From NCBI RefSeq assembly GCF_026225065.1, contig NZ_JAMFSB010000360.1:1-38857 (forward strand): DNA of 38,857 nucleotides, given 5' to 3'. This DNA is from Paraburkholderia sp. Lineage in GTDB: Bacteria > Pseudomonadota > Gammaproteobacteria > Burkholderiales > Burkholderiaceae. A program made the translations under genes and the position numbers. Of the stretch, positions 1 through 8,159 are shown piece by piece. The notes under the pieces were generated by a model, which ran no database searches, was not told the DNA's origin, and saw nothing but the letters and a program-made list of their open reading frames with translations. Within the stretch, counting starts at the first letter, position 1, and each line of letters starts with the position of its first letter.

Positions 1-2
1 CC

Positions 3-86
3 CAAACCAGTCAATGGCTCGCGACGCTCGGCAATGCCGCAGCGCTGCCGACGCTCAAACCTGCTGTGACTTACTGGTCATCATGA
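3..86 (+). CDS. 3' end of the gene upstream of pelF, probably pelE (partial)
   Basis: An open frame enters from the left edge and runs 27 codons to a TGA at 84-86. That TGA overlaps the ATG of pelF at 83 in an ATGA arrangement, the usual sign of translational coupling inside an operon. In the canonical order pelABCDEFG the gene before pelF is pelE, a membrane protein with cytoplasmic repeats that helps anchor PelD and PelF. The visible tail (QWLATLGNAAALPTLK and onward) is too short to assign by sequence, so the name rests on position and on the overlap. Confidence 0.5.
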   Translation, partial: QTSQWLATLGNAAALPTLKPAVTYWSS

Positions 87-1711
87 AAGAGTCCTTGATG
101 CGGCGTGCCGCCGATGCCGATGTCTGCCTGCTGCTGGAAGGCACCTTCCCGTTTGTGCGGGGCGGGGTGTCGAGCTGGGTCAACGAAATGCTGCGCGCGT
201 ACCCGCAGACGCGCTTTGCGATCGTCTTTATCGGCAGCCGCGAGCAGGACTATCACGGCGCGGCCTACAAGTTGCCCGACAACGTCGTGCACTTCGAAAC
301 CCATTACCTGTATGAGACGGGTTCTGTGGACGCACGCCGGCCGCGCGAGATTGAAGGTGACGCCGCGGCATTTGCGAAGTCGGCCGAGCTGCACGCGGCA
401 TTGCGCGACGTGCGCGGTGCGGACGTGGGCAAGCTGATGGCCGAGATGGTGCCGACGCTCGGCGAACACGGTGCGCTCAACGAAGCGCAGTTTCTGGCAA
501 GCCGCCAGTCGTGGGAGTTCATCGTCGAGCAGTACGAAAAGCATTGCACCGACCCGTCGTTTACCGACTACTTCTGGACCGTGCGCATCATGCACAAGCC
601 GTTGTGGCTACTCGCGAACGTCGCAGAGAAGCTGATACCGGCGAAGGTCTATCACACGATTTCGACGGGATATGCTGGTTTTCTGGGCGCATTGTTGCAC
701 TATCGCACGGGACGGCCGCTGCTGATTTCCGAGCACGGCATCTATACGAAAGAGCGCAAGATCGATCTGTTGCAGAGCCAGTGGATTCGCGACAACCGCG
801 GCGCATTCGAGCGCGACATCTCGCGCATCAGCTATTTCCGCGAACTGTGGGTGCGCTTTTTCGAGGCGATCGGCAAGCTCGCGTACGACGCCGCCGATGA
901 GATCGTCGCCCTGTATGAAACGAACCGCTTGCGCCAGGTCGCCGACGGCGCGGTTGCCGGGCGCACCCGCAGCATTCCGAATGGCGTGGACGTCGACGGC
1001 CTTGCGCCGCTAGTGGAGCAGCGCGTAGCAGGACGGCACAAGGTGGTCGCGCTGATCGGCCGGGTGGTGCCGATCAAGGACATCAAGACGTTTATTCGCG
1101 CCATGTTCGTGGCCTCGCGCAGCATGCCCGACATCGAAGGCTGGATCATCGGGCCGGAAGAAGAGGATCCGGCTTATGCGCTCGAGTGCCATGCGCTGGT
1201 GGAAAGTCTGGGGCTGGCCGCGAATGTGAAATTCCTCGGCTTTCAGCGCATCGACGACGTGCTGCCGAAAATCGACGTGATCGCGCTCACGTCGATCAGC
1301 GAGGCGTTGCCATTGGTCGTGCTGGAAGGATTTGCCGCCGGCATTCCGTCCATTACGACCGATGTCGGCGCATGCCGCCAGATGATCGAAGGACTCGATG
1401 AGGAAGACCGCGCGCTCGGCAGCGCGGGGGCGGTGGTGCAGATCGCCAATCCGGCGGCCTTTGCGCAGGCCGTGGTGGCGCTGCTGAACGACGACGCCCG
1501 CTGGCAGGCCGCGCAGCAGGCTGGTCTTGCACGGGTGCGCCGCTATTACACGAAGGCGCAGATGACCGACAGCTACCGGGCCTTGTACGAGAAGCTCGCA
1601 GCGGCGCCAGACGTTCCGCGCGGCTCGCGCAGTGCAGCCACGGGCGGCTGCCCGGTGCACCATGGCGCGCCGGCGAGCCCTCACGCCGCTCAAGCTGGGG
1701 AGACACGCTAA
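83..1711 (+). CDS. pelF: PelF, GT4-family glycosyltransferase of Pel polysaccharide synthesis
   Basis: PelF is the cytoplasmic glycosyltransferase that polymerises Pel, a galactosamine-rich exopolysaccharide, from UDP-sugars. The protein is 542 residues from the ATG at 83; P. aeruginosa PelF is somewhat shorter (about 507). The N-terminal half matches the PelF-specific DUF3492 region, opening with LLLEGTFPFVRGGVSSWV. The C-terminal half is a GT-B donor domain with the EX7E motif at about Glu407-Glu415 (EALPLVVLE). A longer frame opens at 14, but the start at 83 overlaps the stop of the upstream gene and places the conserved LLEGTFP block near the N-terminus. The last 30 or so residues form a low-complexity Ala/Gly/His tail. 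The stop overlaps the pelG start (TAATG). The family assignment is secure. Confidence 0.93.
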   Translation: MKESLMRRAADADVCLLLEGTFPFVRGGVSSWVNEMLRAYPQTRFAIVFIGSREQDYHGAAYKLPDNVVHFETHYLYETGSVDARRPREIEGDAAAFAKSAELHAALRDVRGADVGKLMAEMVPTLGEHGALNEAQFLASRQSWEFIVEQYEKHCTDPSFTDYFWTVRIMHKPLWLLANVAEKLIPAKVYHTISTGYAGFLGALLHYRTGRPLLISEHGIYTKERKIDLLQSQWIRDNRGAFERDISRISYFRELWVRFFEAIGKLAYDAADEIVALYETNRLRQVADGAVAGRTRSIPNGVDVDGLAPLVEQRVAGRHKVVALIGRVVPIKDIKTFIRAMFVASRSMPDIEGWIIGPEEEDPAYALECHALVESLGLAANVKFLGFQRIDDVLPKIDVIALTSISEALPLVVLEGFAAGIPSITTDVGACRQMIEGLDEEDRALGSAGAVVQIANPAAFAQAVVALLNDDARWQAAQQAGLARVRRYYTKAQMTDSYRALYEKLAAAPDVPRGSRSAATGGCPVHHGAPASPHAAQAGETR

Positions 1712-3084
1712 TGGCTGGGATTGGTTTCGAACTGCGCAAGATCCTCAAACACGACACGCTGTTCGGCGTTGCGCGGGCTTATGCCTACGCGGGCCTGATC
1801 AGCTCGGGGCCGTTGATCCTGTCGATCTTCGGTATCCTGATCATCGGGGTGATGAGCCTCGCGTTCGTGATACCGAAATACGCGATCGTGCAGTTTCAGA
1901 TATCGGTGACGTATCTGATTGCACTGAGCCTGATTTTGACGGGTCCGCTGCAACTGTCGTTCACGCGTTTCATCTCCGACCGCCTGTTCGAAAAGCGTGA
2001 CGATCTGGTGCTGTCGAACTACAACGGCGTCGTGCTGGTCAGCACGATCGCCTCCGGGCTGGTGGGTGTGGTGGCGATGCTGGTAGGGTTCAAGAGTGAG
2101 CCGTTGGCCTATCGCGTGCTGATGGTTGCGGGTTTCGTGGTGATCAGCAACATCTGGATCGCCGTGATTTTTCTCTCCAGCGTCAAGCAGTACCGGCAGA
2201 TCCTGTTTGTGTTTCTGATCGGCTATGGCTGCACCGTCGCCTTTGCGTTGATGCTCAACCGGCATGGTCTATCGGGTCTGCTCGGAGGATTCGTGGCGGG
2301 GCACCTGGTGTTGCTGGGCGGTCTGTCTGGATTGATCTACCGTAACTACCGCAGCGGACGGCTGATTTCCTTCGAGGTGTTCGATAAGCGCTTTGCTTAT
2401 CCGACGCTTGCGCTGGTGGGGCTGTTCTTCAATCTCGGCGTGTGGCTCGACAAGTTCATGTTCTGGTATTCGCCTGGCACCGGCGCCCCGGTCATCGGGC
2501 CGCTGCATGCTTCGGTGATCTACGATATTCCCGTCTTCATCGCCTATGTGTGCGTGATGCCCGGCATGGCGACGTTTCTGGTGCGCATCGAAGCGGATTT
2601 CGTCGAGTATTACGACGCGTTCTACGATGCCGTGCGTAGCGGCGCGACGCTGCGTCACATCAACGATATGCGCGACATGATGGTGGGCAGCGTGCGTGCG
2701 GGCCTGTATGAAATCATCAAGATTCAGGTGGTCGTGCTGCTGCTGATTTTCGCTTTTGGGCCGAACGTGCTGGAAGCGCTGAATATTTCGCCGCTATATA
2801 TGCCGCTTTTGACCGTCGACGTGATTGCGGCCAGTCTGCAGGTGGTGCTGTTGGGTCTTCTGAACGTGTTCTTCTATCTGGACGCACGGCGTACGGTGTT
2901 GAAGCTGTGCGTCGCGTTTGTGGTGCTCAACGGGGCGCTGACGTGGATCACGTTGCAGATGAGTCCCAACACGTATGGGTATGGTTTTGCTTTGGCGCTG
3001 CTGATTCTGGTAGTCGGCGCGGTGCTGACACTGGACCGCAAGTTCGCTAAACTCGAATACGAAACGTACATGCTGCATAACTGA
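1711..3084 (+). CDS. pelG: PelG, inner-membrane Pel transporter of the MOP/MATE type
   Basis: PelG is the polytopic inner-membrane protein that, with PelD, PelE and PelF, forms the Pel synthase and translocation complex. It has 457 residues, about the usual PelG length. It begins with the characteristic MAGIGFELRKIL segment and then shows roughly a dozen hydrophobic segments spread over its whole length, for example near residues 25-60, 105-160, 165-205 and 380-445. Its ATG shares one base with the pelF stop, and GGGGAG lies just upstream, so it is coupled to pelF. The only gene between it and the strand switch at 4050 is the GH114-type protein. Confidence 0.93.
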   Translation: MAGIGFELRKILKHDTLFGVARAYAYAGLISSGPLILSIFGILIIGVMSLAFVIPKYAIVQFQISVTYLIALSLILTGPLQLSFTRFISDRLFEKRDDLVLSNYNGVVLVSTIASGLVGVVAMLVGFKSEPLAYRVLMVAGFVVISNIWIAVIFLSSVKQYRQILFVFLIGYGCTVAFALMLNRHGLSGLLGGFVAGHLVLLGGLSGLIYRNYRSGRLISFEVFDKRFAYPTLALVGLFFNLGVWLDKFMFWYSPGTGAPVIGPLHASVIYDIPVFIAYVCVMPGMATFLVRIEADFVEYYDAFYDAVRSGATLRHINDMRDMMVGSVRAGLYEIIKIQVVVLLLIFAFGPNVLEALNISPLYMPLLTVDVIAASLQVVLLGLLNVFFYLDARRTVLKLCVAFVVLNGALTWITLQMSPNTYGYGFALALLILVVGAVLTLDRKFAKLEYETYMLHN

Positions 3085-3093
3085 TAGTGCGGG

Positions 3094-4032
3094 ATGCGAA
3101 TGTTCATGGTGCGCGCGCTGTGCCGCTTCGCCGCCTGGGTGGCCTGCTTCGGCACGGCCGCCGGACTGGGGCCCCTCGCGCAAGCCCAGAGCGCCGCCAG
3201 TGCAGCCGGCAACGCCACCAGCGCGACGAATGCCTCCGTGCAACCCTCGGTGGCGTTCTTTTATAGCGACAAGGTACCTGTCGAGGCACTGTCTGGATTC
3301 GATGTAGTGGTGGTCGAGCCGGATAGCGACTTCGATCCCGCCACCCGGCACGATCACCATACCGTCTGGTTCGCATACGTCAGCGTCGGCGAAGTAACGC
3401 CGCAACGCGAGTACTACGCCGCGATGCCGAAGGAATGGCTGGCTGGCAATAACCCCGCGTGGGAATCGAAGGTCGTCGATCAGGACGCACCGGGCTGGCC
3501 GGCGTTCTATGTGAAGCAGGTGATTGCGCCGCTCTGGCGCAAAGGCTATCGCGGCTTCTTTCTGGATACGCTCGATTCGTATCAACTGATCGCCAAAACC
3601 GACGCAGACCGCGAGCGTCAGCAAGCGGGACTGGTGGAGGTGATCCGTGCGATCAAGAAACGCTATCCACGGGCGAGGCTGATGTTCAACCGCGGCTTCG
3701 AGATCCTGCCGCAGGTGCACGATCTCGTGTACGCGGTAGCCTTCGAATCGCTCTACAGCGGCTGGGATCAGGCGAACCAGCGCTATACGACGGTGCCACA
3801 GGCCGATCGTGACTGGCTGCTGGGGCAGGCGCGGATCGTGAGCGACAAATACGCGTTGCCCGTGATCGCAATCGACTACTGTGCCCCCGGCGATGAACAA
3901 TGCACGCGCGAGACGGTGCAGAAAATCTGCAAGGACGGCCTGGTGCCGTATGTGGCTGACGGTGCGCTGCAGACAGTTGGAGTAGGGCGCGCAGGGATTT
4001 GCCCCGACGAGCCGCCGGGCGTGCAGCCCTAA
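3094..4032 (+). CDS. Secreted GH114-type glycoside hydrolase, stand-alone PelA hydrolase-domain homologue
   Basis: The 312-residue protein has a signal peptide (residues 1-32, AQA before the likely cleavage site) followed by one TIM-barrel-like domain of the GH114 / endo-alpha-1,4-polygalactosaminidase family. The two conserved acidic residues fit the family: Asp158 in GFFLDTLDSYQ and Glu218 in AVAFESLYSG. In P. aeruginosa this domain forms the N-terminal third of the much larger PelA, which also carries a deacetylase. Here there is no deacetylase: the protein ends soon after the barrel. It starts 9 bases after the pelG stop and is surely the last pel operon gene. ATGs at 3094, 3100 and 3106 are all in frame. 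Likely role: periplasmic or extracellular trimming of Pel. Whether a full pelA lies upstream cannot be seen. Confidence 0.85.
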   Translation: MRMFMVRALCRFAAWVACFGTAAGLGPLAQAQSAASAAGNATSATNASVQPSVAFFYSDKVPVEALSGFDVVVVEPDSDFDPATRHDHHTVWFAYVSVGEVTPQREYYAAMPKEWLAGNNPAWESKVVDQDAPGWPAFYVKQVIAPLWRKGYRGFFLDTLDSYQLIAKTDADRERQQAGLVEVIRAIKKRYPRARLMFNRGFEILPQVHDLVYAVAFESLYSGWDQANQRYTTVPQADRDWLLGQARIVSDKYALPVIAIDYCAPGDEQCTRETVQKICKDGLVPYVADGALQTVGVGRAGICPDEPPGVQP

Positions 4033-4050
4033 GGGGCGGAACGCCGCCGT

Positions 4051-5001
4051 TCAGGCCGCGGAGGGGCGCTGCTCATTCGCATCCGGAGCCGGATGCAGAT
4101 CGAGCCGCCGGCCGGCCTTGAGCAACTGGCTCGGAACGTCGTGGCCGATCAGCCCGGGCAAGTAGGCCGCGACCTGAAGCGCCTCGGTCAGATCGACGCC
4201 GGTATCGTAGCCGTTCAGCTCCAGCATATGCACGAGTTCCTCGGTGCACACGTTCCCCGTCGCGCCAGGTGCGTACGGACAGCCACCCAGCCCGCCCAGC
4301 GAGGCGTCGAAGCGGTCGATTCCCGCGTCCAATGCAGCCAGCGTATTGGCAAGCGCCATGCCCCGCGTGTTGTGAAAGTGCAGGGTGGTTTCCAGACCGG
4401 CGAATTCATCTCGCGTGCGTTGCGCCAGTTGCCGGACCTGGTTGGGATATGCCATGCCGGTCGTGTCGCATAGCGTGACCCCGTGCACGCCGAGCGCGGC
4501 GAAGCGCGAAACCCATCTCAGCACTTCGTCCTCCGCAACATCGCCCTCCATGGGGCAGCCAAACGCGGTCGACAGCGATACGTTGATCGCCACCCGTGTG
4601 CTGCTTACCACTTCGATCACATCGCGCAGTTGTGCGAATGATTCTTCCCGGCTCATGCGCAGATTCGCGCGGTTGTGGCTTTCACTGACCGACATCACCA
4701 GATTGACTTCGTCGACGTCACATGACAACGCGCGTTCGGCGCCGCGCACATTCGGCACCAGCACGGTGTAGATCACACCGGGGCGGCGCTCGATACGATG
4801 CATCACTGCTTCGGCATCGCGCAGCGCCGGAATGGCGCGCGGCGACGTGAACGACGTCACTTCGATCTTGGCGAAGCCGCAGGCGCTGAGCCGGTCGATC
4901 AAGGCAACCTTGTCGTCGGTTTCGATAAAGCGGGCTTCGTTCTGGAAGCCGTCGCGAGTGGCGACTTCCTGGATGTACAGACGAGGGCGGGTGGCGCTCA
5001 T
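4051..5001 (-). CDS. Hydroxymethylglutaryl-CoA lyase family enzyme
   Basis: A 316-residue member of the HMG-CoA lyase family (TIM barrel, divalent-metal dependent), which cleaves HMG-CoA into acetyl-CoA and acetoacetate. Visible family signatures are the N-terminal EVATRDGFQNE (catalytic Arg16 and Asp17), the metal-binding HFHN, and the cysteine loop GGLGGCPYAPGATGN. The frame is open to 5148, but the ATG at 5001 has AGGAG upstream and gives the normal family length. It lies 22 bases downstream of the CoA-transferase on the same strand, so the two are probably co-transcribed. This could be the leucine-pathway enzyme or a related lyase such as a citramalyl-CoA-type enzyme; the CoA-transferase partner argues for using a free acid as the starting substrate. 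Confidence 0.9.
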   Translation of the reverse strand: MSATRPRLYIQEVATRDGFQNEARFIETDDKVALIDRLSACGFAKIEVTSFTSPRAIPALRDAEAVMHRIERRPGVIYTVLVPNVRGAERALSCDVDEVNLVMSVSESHNRANLRMSREESFAQLRDVIEVVSSTRVAINVSLSTAFGCPMEGDVAEDEVLRWVSRFAALGVHGVTLCDTTGMAYPNQVRQLAQRTRDEFAGLETTLHFHNTRGMALANTLAALDAGIDRFDASLGGLGGCPYAPGATGNVCTEELVHMLELNGYDTGVDLTEALQVAAYLPGLIGHDVPSQLLKAGRRLDLHPAPDANEQRPSAA

Positions 5002-5023
5002 CGAAGGTCTCCTGATTGCTTGT

Positions 5024-6214
5024 TCAGATGATGCCGCGTGCGCGCAGTGCAGCGCGTTTGGCGTCGTCGAGGCCGAGGGTGGCGAGCACCTCGTCGGTAT
5101 GCTGCCCGAGCTCTGGCGCAAGCGTGCGGATCGTGCCCGGAGTGGCATTAAGTTTCGGCAAAACCCCGGGGACTTGCACCGGTGTGCCGTCGGCGAGGGT
5201 GCTATCCACGATCATCTCGCGGGCGCGGTAGTGCGGATCGGCGGCAATGTCGGCGACATCGTAGATCTTGCCGGCCGGAATGCGCGCTTCGTTCAGATGT
5301 GCCAGCACTTCGTCGAGCGAGTGCCGTTCCGTCCAGGCGCTAATGGCTGCGTCGATCCGTTCGACGTTCGCGACGCGGCCGTCGTTTTGCGCGAGCGCCG
5401 GATCGTCGCCGAGGTCGGGGCGCTCGATCACTTCCATCAGACGGCGGAAGATGCTGTCGCCGTTGCCGGCGATCAGGGCGAATTTGCCATCGCGGCAGCG
5501 ATAAGCATTGCTCGGCGCAATTCCTGGCAGGCTGCTGCCCGCCGCTTGCCGGACCGCGCCGAACACCGAGTATTCGGGCAGCAGGCTCTCCATCATGTTG
5601 AAGACCGATTCGTACAGGGCGACGTCGATCATCTGGCCTTCACCGCCGTTCTGGTCGCGATGACGCAGCGCCAGCAGGATGCCGATCACGCCATGCAGGG
5701 CGGCGAGCGAATCGCCGATCGACACGCCGACGCGCACCGGAGTCCGGCCAGGTTCGCCGCTCAGGTGGCGCAGTCCGCCCATCGCTTCGCCGATCACGCC
5801 GAAGCCGGGCAGGTCGCGATAAGGACCGGTCTGGCCGTAGCCCGAGACGCGCAGCATCACGAGTTTGGGGTTCAGTTCGTGCAGGGTGTCCCAGCCGAGG
5901 CCCCAGCCTTCCAGTGCGCCAGGGCGGAAGTTTTCGATGACGACATCGGCCTCGGCGGCGAGGCGCCGTGCAATTTCCTGGCCTTCAGGGTCTCTCAGGT
6001 TCAGCGTCACCGAACGTTTATTGCGCGACTGCGCGGCCCACCAGACCGAGGTGCCCTCGTGCAGCATGCGCCATTTGCGCAGCGGGTCGCCCGTGACGGG
6101 CGTTTCGATCTTGATGACATCGGCGCCGAATTCGGCGAGCATCCGGCTCGCGAACGGGCCTGCAATCAGTTGTCCGAGTTCGAGGACGCGGATTCCGTCG
6201 AGCGGTCCAGCCAT
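5024..6214 (-). CDS. CaiB/BaiF family (class III) CoA-transferase
   Basis: A 396-residue family III CoA-transferase, which moves CoA between carboxylic acids through an aspartyl-CoA intermediate. The N-terminus MAGPLDGIRVLELGQLIAGP and the segment FGADVIKIETP are typical, and Asp168 in VSIGDSLAALHG is the expected catalytic aspartate. GGAG lies upstream of the ATG. Its partner downstream is an HMG-CoA-lyase-type enzyme. Family members of the SUGCT type use succinyl-CoA with glutarate or hydroxymethylglutarate, so activation of an HMG-like acid followed by lyase cleavage would form a two-step pathway. That substrate is inferred from the pairing, not read from the sequence. Confidence 0.9.
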   Translation of the reverse strand: MAGPLDGIRVLELGQLIAGPFASRMLAEFGADVIKIETPVTGDPLRKWRMLHEGTSVWWAAQSRNKRSVTLNLRDPEGQEIARRLAAEADVVIENFRPGALEGWGLGWDTLHELNPKLVMLRVSGYGQTGPYRDLPGFGVIGEAMGGLRHLSGEPGRTPVRVGVSIGDSLAALHGVIGILLALRHRDQNGGEGQMIDVALYESVFNMMESLLPEYSVFGAVRQAAGSSLPGIAPSNAYRCRDGKFALIAGNGDSIFRRLMEVIERPDLGDDPALAQNDGRVANVERIDAAISAWTERHSLDEVLAHLNEARIPAGKIYDVADIAADPHYRAREMIVDSTLADGTPVQVPGVLPKLNATPGTIRTLAPELGQHTDEVLATLGLDDAKRAALRARGII

Positions 6215-6296
6215 GCTGCGTCTCCATCGTGTGTGTTCCGTTGCACAAGATAGTGACGCAGCGCGGCGGCGCTGGGAATGTCGGATTCTTCACGGA

Positions 6297-6317
6297 CCCT
6301 TTCCCGGGCGGAAAGGG
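6297..6317. other. Perfect 8-bp hairpin between a LysR gene and the CoA-transferase gene
   Basis: CCCTTTCC at 6297-6304 and GGAAAGGG at 6310-6317 pair across a 5-base loop. It lies downstream of the LysR stop and upstream of the CoA-transferase start. No T-tract follows on either strand, so it is not a standard terminator. It may attenuate or separate the two transcripts. Confidence 0.35.
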
Positions 6318-6366
6318 CGCAGCGGCGCTTCTTGGCCTGGCTCGGCTTGGCTGGGCTCAGCTCAGC

Positions 6367-7278
6367 TCAGCCTGCCGCTTCCGGCATGCCCGCCATGAAA
6401 TCGAACAGCCTGGCTGCCTCCGGCGTGAGTGCCTTAGTGTCCTTCGCACCGATCCACAGCGTGCGTTCGGCCCAGACGTCGGTCAATTGCACCGCGCGCA
6501 GGCCTGCCGCGAGGATTTCGGGGCGCACTGCCGCGGCCGGCAGCATGCCGATGCCGAGGCCCGCTTCAATCATCCGGCAGATGCCGTCGAAGCTGCGCAT
6601 CTGGATGCGCAGCCGCAGCGGTCGCTCGGCGGCGAGGGCGGCGTCCATCATGCGCAGCAGCAGCGAGCTGCCGGCGTTCAGGGCGACGTAGTCGTACTCG
6701 AGCGTGTCGGCAAAGGCGATCTGCTTGACGCCCGCGAGCGCATGGTCCGCGGGGACCAGCACGATCAGCCGGTCGCGCCGGTAGACGCGTTTGTCCACCA
6801 TCGGCGCGGGCACGTTGTCCGCGAAGATGCCTACATCGGTGCGGCCCGCGCCGAGCGCTTCGATCACTTCGCCGCTCAGACGTTCTTCGAGCGTGACCTT
6901 GACGCTGGGGTTGGCGGCGAGAAAGCGCTGCAGGTCGGTAGGAAGAAACTGCACGATGGCCGAGGTGTTGGCCCAGATCCGCACATGACCGCGCACGCCC
7001 ACGGCAAAATCGCTCATTTCGCTCGCCATCCGGTTGACCTGGTCGAGCACCTGCAGCGCGTGACTCAAGAGCCCGTGGCCCGCAGGCGTAAGTTCGACGC
7101 CGCGTGGATGACGCACGAGGAGGGCACAGTCGGTGGCCCGTTCGAGGTCGGCAATGCGCTTGCTGATGGCGGAGAGCGTCATATGGCTGCGTTCGGCAGC
7201 GCGGGTCAGGCTGCCGGTTTCGGCGACCGTCAGAAAGACGCGCAGAGAATGCAGATCGAAGTGCGTCGGATTGACCAT
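6367..7278 (-). CDS. LysR-type transcriptional regulator
   Basis: A 303-residue LysR-family regulator. It has a winged helix-turn-helix at residues 8-65 (LRVFLTVAETGSLTRAAERS, then LSAISKRIADLE) and a substrate-binding domain covering the rest. It lies 152 bases upstream of the CoA-transferase on the same strand, so the natural inference is local control of the CoA-transferase/lyase pair. LysR regulators more often sit divergent from their targets, so this co-directional layout makes the target less certain. The stop codon lies within a short CTCAG repeat at about 6360-6370. Confidence 0.88.
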   Translation of the reverse strand: MVNPTHFDLHSLRVFLTVAETGSLTRAAERSHMTLSAISKRIADLERATDCALLVRHPRGVELTPAGHGLLSHALQVLDQVNRMASEMSDFAVGVRGHVRIWANTSAIVQFLPTDLQRFLAANPSVKVTLEERLSGEVIEALGAGRTDVGIFADNVPAPMVDKRVYRRDRLIVLVPADHALAGVKQIAFADTLEYDYVALNAGSSLLLRMMDAALAAERPLRLRIQMRSFDGICRMIEAGLGIGMLPAAAVRPEILAAGLRAVQLTDVWAERTLWIGAKDTKALTPEAARLFDFMAGMPEAAG

Positions 7279-7411
7279 GGGGGCGGCACGTATACAAAAA
7301 GCGGGGCAGGAAGCACGATTCTACGGCTTCCTGCCCCCGCTGATTGTCCGTTGTTTGCCCTGCTGCAGTGGCCTCGTGTTTGCCGAGTGCTTCGCTGTGC
7401 TTGCCGTTCGG

Positions 7412-8059
7412 TTAGCGCAATTGCGTGACGGCGAGCAACAGCACCATGCTGCCGATCGCGCCGTCGAGCACGCGCCAGGCCGTCGCACGGCGAAACAGCG
7501 GAGCGAGCGCCCGGGCGCCGTAGCCGAGGCCAACGAACCATACGGCGCTGACCGCCATCGCACCGAGCGCGAAGGCCACCCGGCCGGATTGTGCTTCGCG
7601 GGCGCCGGCCGTGCCGATCAGCAGGAAGGTGTCGAGATATACATGTGGGTTCAGCCACGTGAGGGCGAGCGTCATCAGGATGATCGGCATGGCCCGTTGA
7701 ACGGACGGCGTGGCGGGCATTGCGTTGCCTGAGCGCTCGTCACTCGCCGCGTCGACGTCGAGCACGGCATGGCCGGGACGCACCGCGCGGCGCAACGCGT
7801 TGATGCCGAACCAGGCGAGGTAGGCCAGGCCGACATACAGCATGGCATGGACGAACACCGGATAACGCTCGACCAGCGCCGACGCACCGGCCACTCCCGC
7901 GCCGATCAGGATGAAGTCCGACAATGTGCACAACAGCACGATCTTGCCGACGTGCGAGCGCATGATGCCCTGGCGCAGTACGTAGGCGTTCTGGGCACCG
8001 ATGGTGACGATCAGCGACGCGCACAGCGCCGCTCCGTGGGAGAAAGCAAGCCAATCCAT
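7412..8059 (-). CDS. LysE/ArgO-family basic amino-acid exporter
   Basis: A 215-residue, six-helix inner-membrane exporter of the LysE/ArgO family, which removes excess arginine or lysine from the cytoplasm. The N-terminal GAALCASLIVTIGAQNAYVLRQG and the later LALTWLNPHVYLDTFLLIG with the Asn-Pro pair are hallmark segments. It is divergent from an ArgP/LysG-type LysR gene across 98 bases, the classic arrangement in which the regulator senses lysine or arginine and activates the exporter. Whether arginine or lysine is preferred cannot be told from sequence. Confidence 0.9.
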   Translation of the reverse strand: MDWLAFSHGAALCASLIVTIGAQNAYVLRQGIMRSHVGKIVLLCTLSDFILIGAGVAGASALVERYPVFVHAMLYVGLAYLAWFGINALRRAVRPGHAVLDVDAASDERSGNAMPATPSVQRAMPIILMTLALTWLNPHVYLDTFLLIGTAGAREAQSGRVAFALGAMAVSAVWFVGLGYGARALAPLFRRATAWRVLDGAIGSMVLLLAVTQLR

Positions 8060-8124
8060 GAGAGATCCAGTAGACGTATGAGACGAATTGGCGCTAGTCT
8101 GCGGTTTCCAGGCTCGTAAGAGAA

Positions 8125-8159
8125 GCTAATAAAGTTAATGCTGATTAAGGAACGCTAAT
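8125..8159. promoter_or_regulatory. Control region of the exporter/ArgP-like pair with an AT-rich palindrome
   Basis: The 98-base divergent gap holds a perfect inverted repeat, TTAAT GCTG ATTAA, at 8135-8148. It is flanked by two copies of GCTAAT at 8125-8130 and 8154-8159; the second copy runs into the regulator's ATG. AAGGA at 8147-8151 is the ribosome site of the regulator, so binding at the palindrome would also affect that gene. LysR regulators commonly bind AT-rich dyads in such gaps, so autoregulation plus control of the exporter is the likely job. Confidence 0.5.

Noticed and set aside
14-82. ATG at 14 as the start of pelF
   Set aside because: The 23 extra residues have no family similarity, overlap the reading frame of the upstream gene, and the ATG at 83 makes the operon-typical ATGA overlap.
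6340-6370. Short CTCGG/CTTGG/CTCAG tandem repeats near the LysR stop
   Set aside because: Imperfect, about 30 bases long and within GC-rich intergenic DNA; no function is evident.
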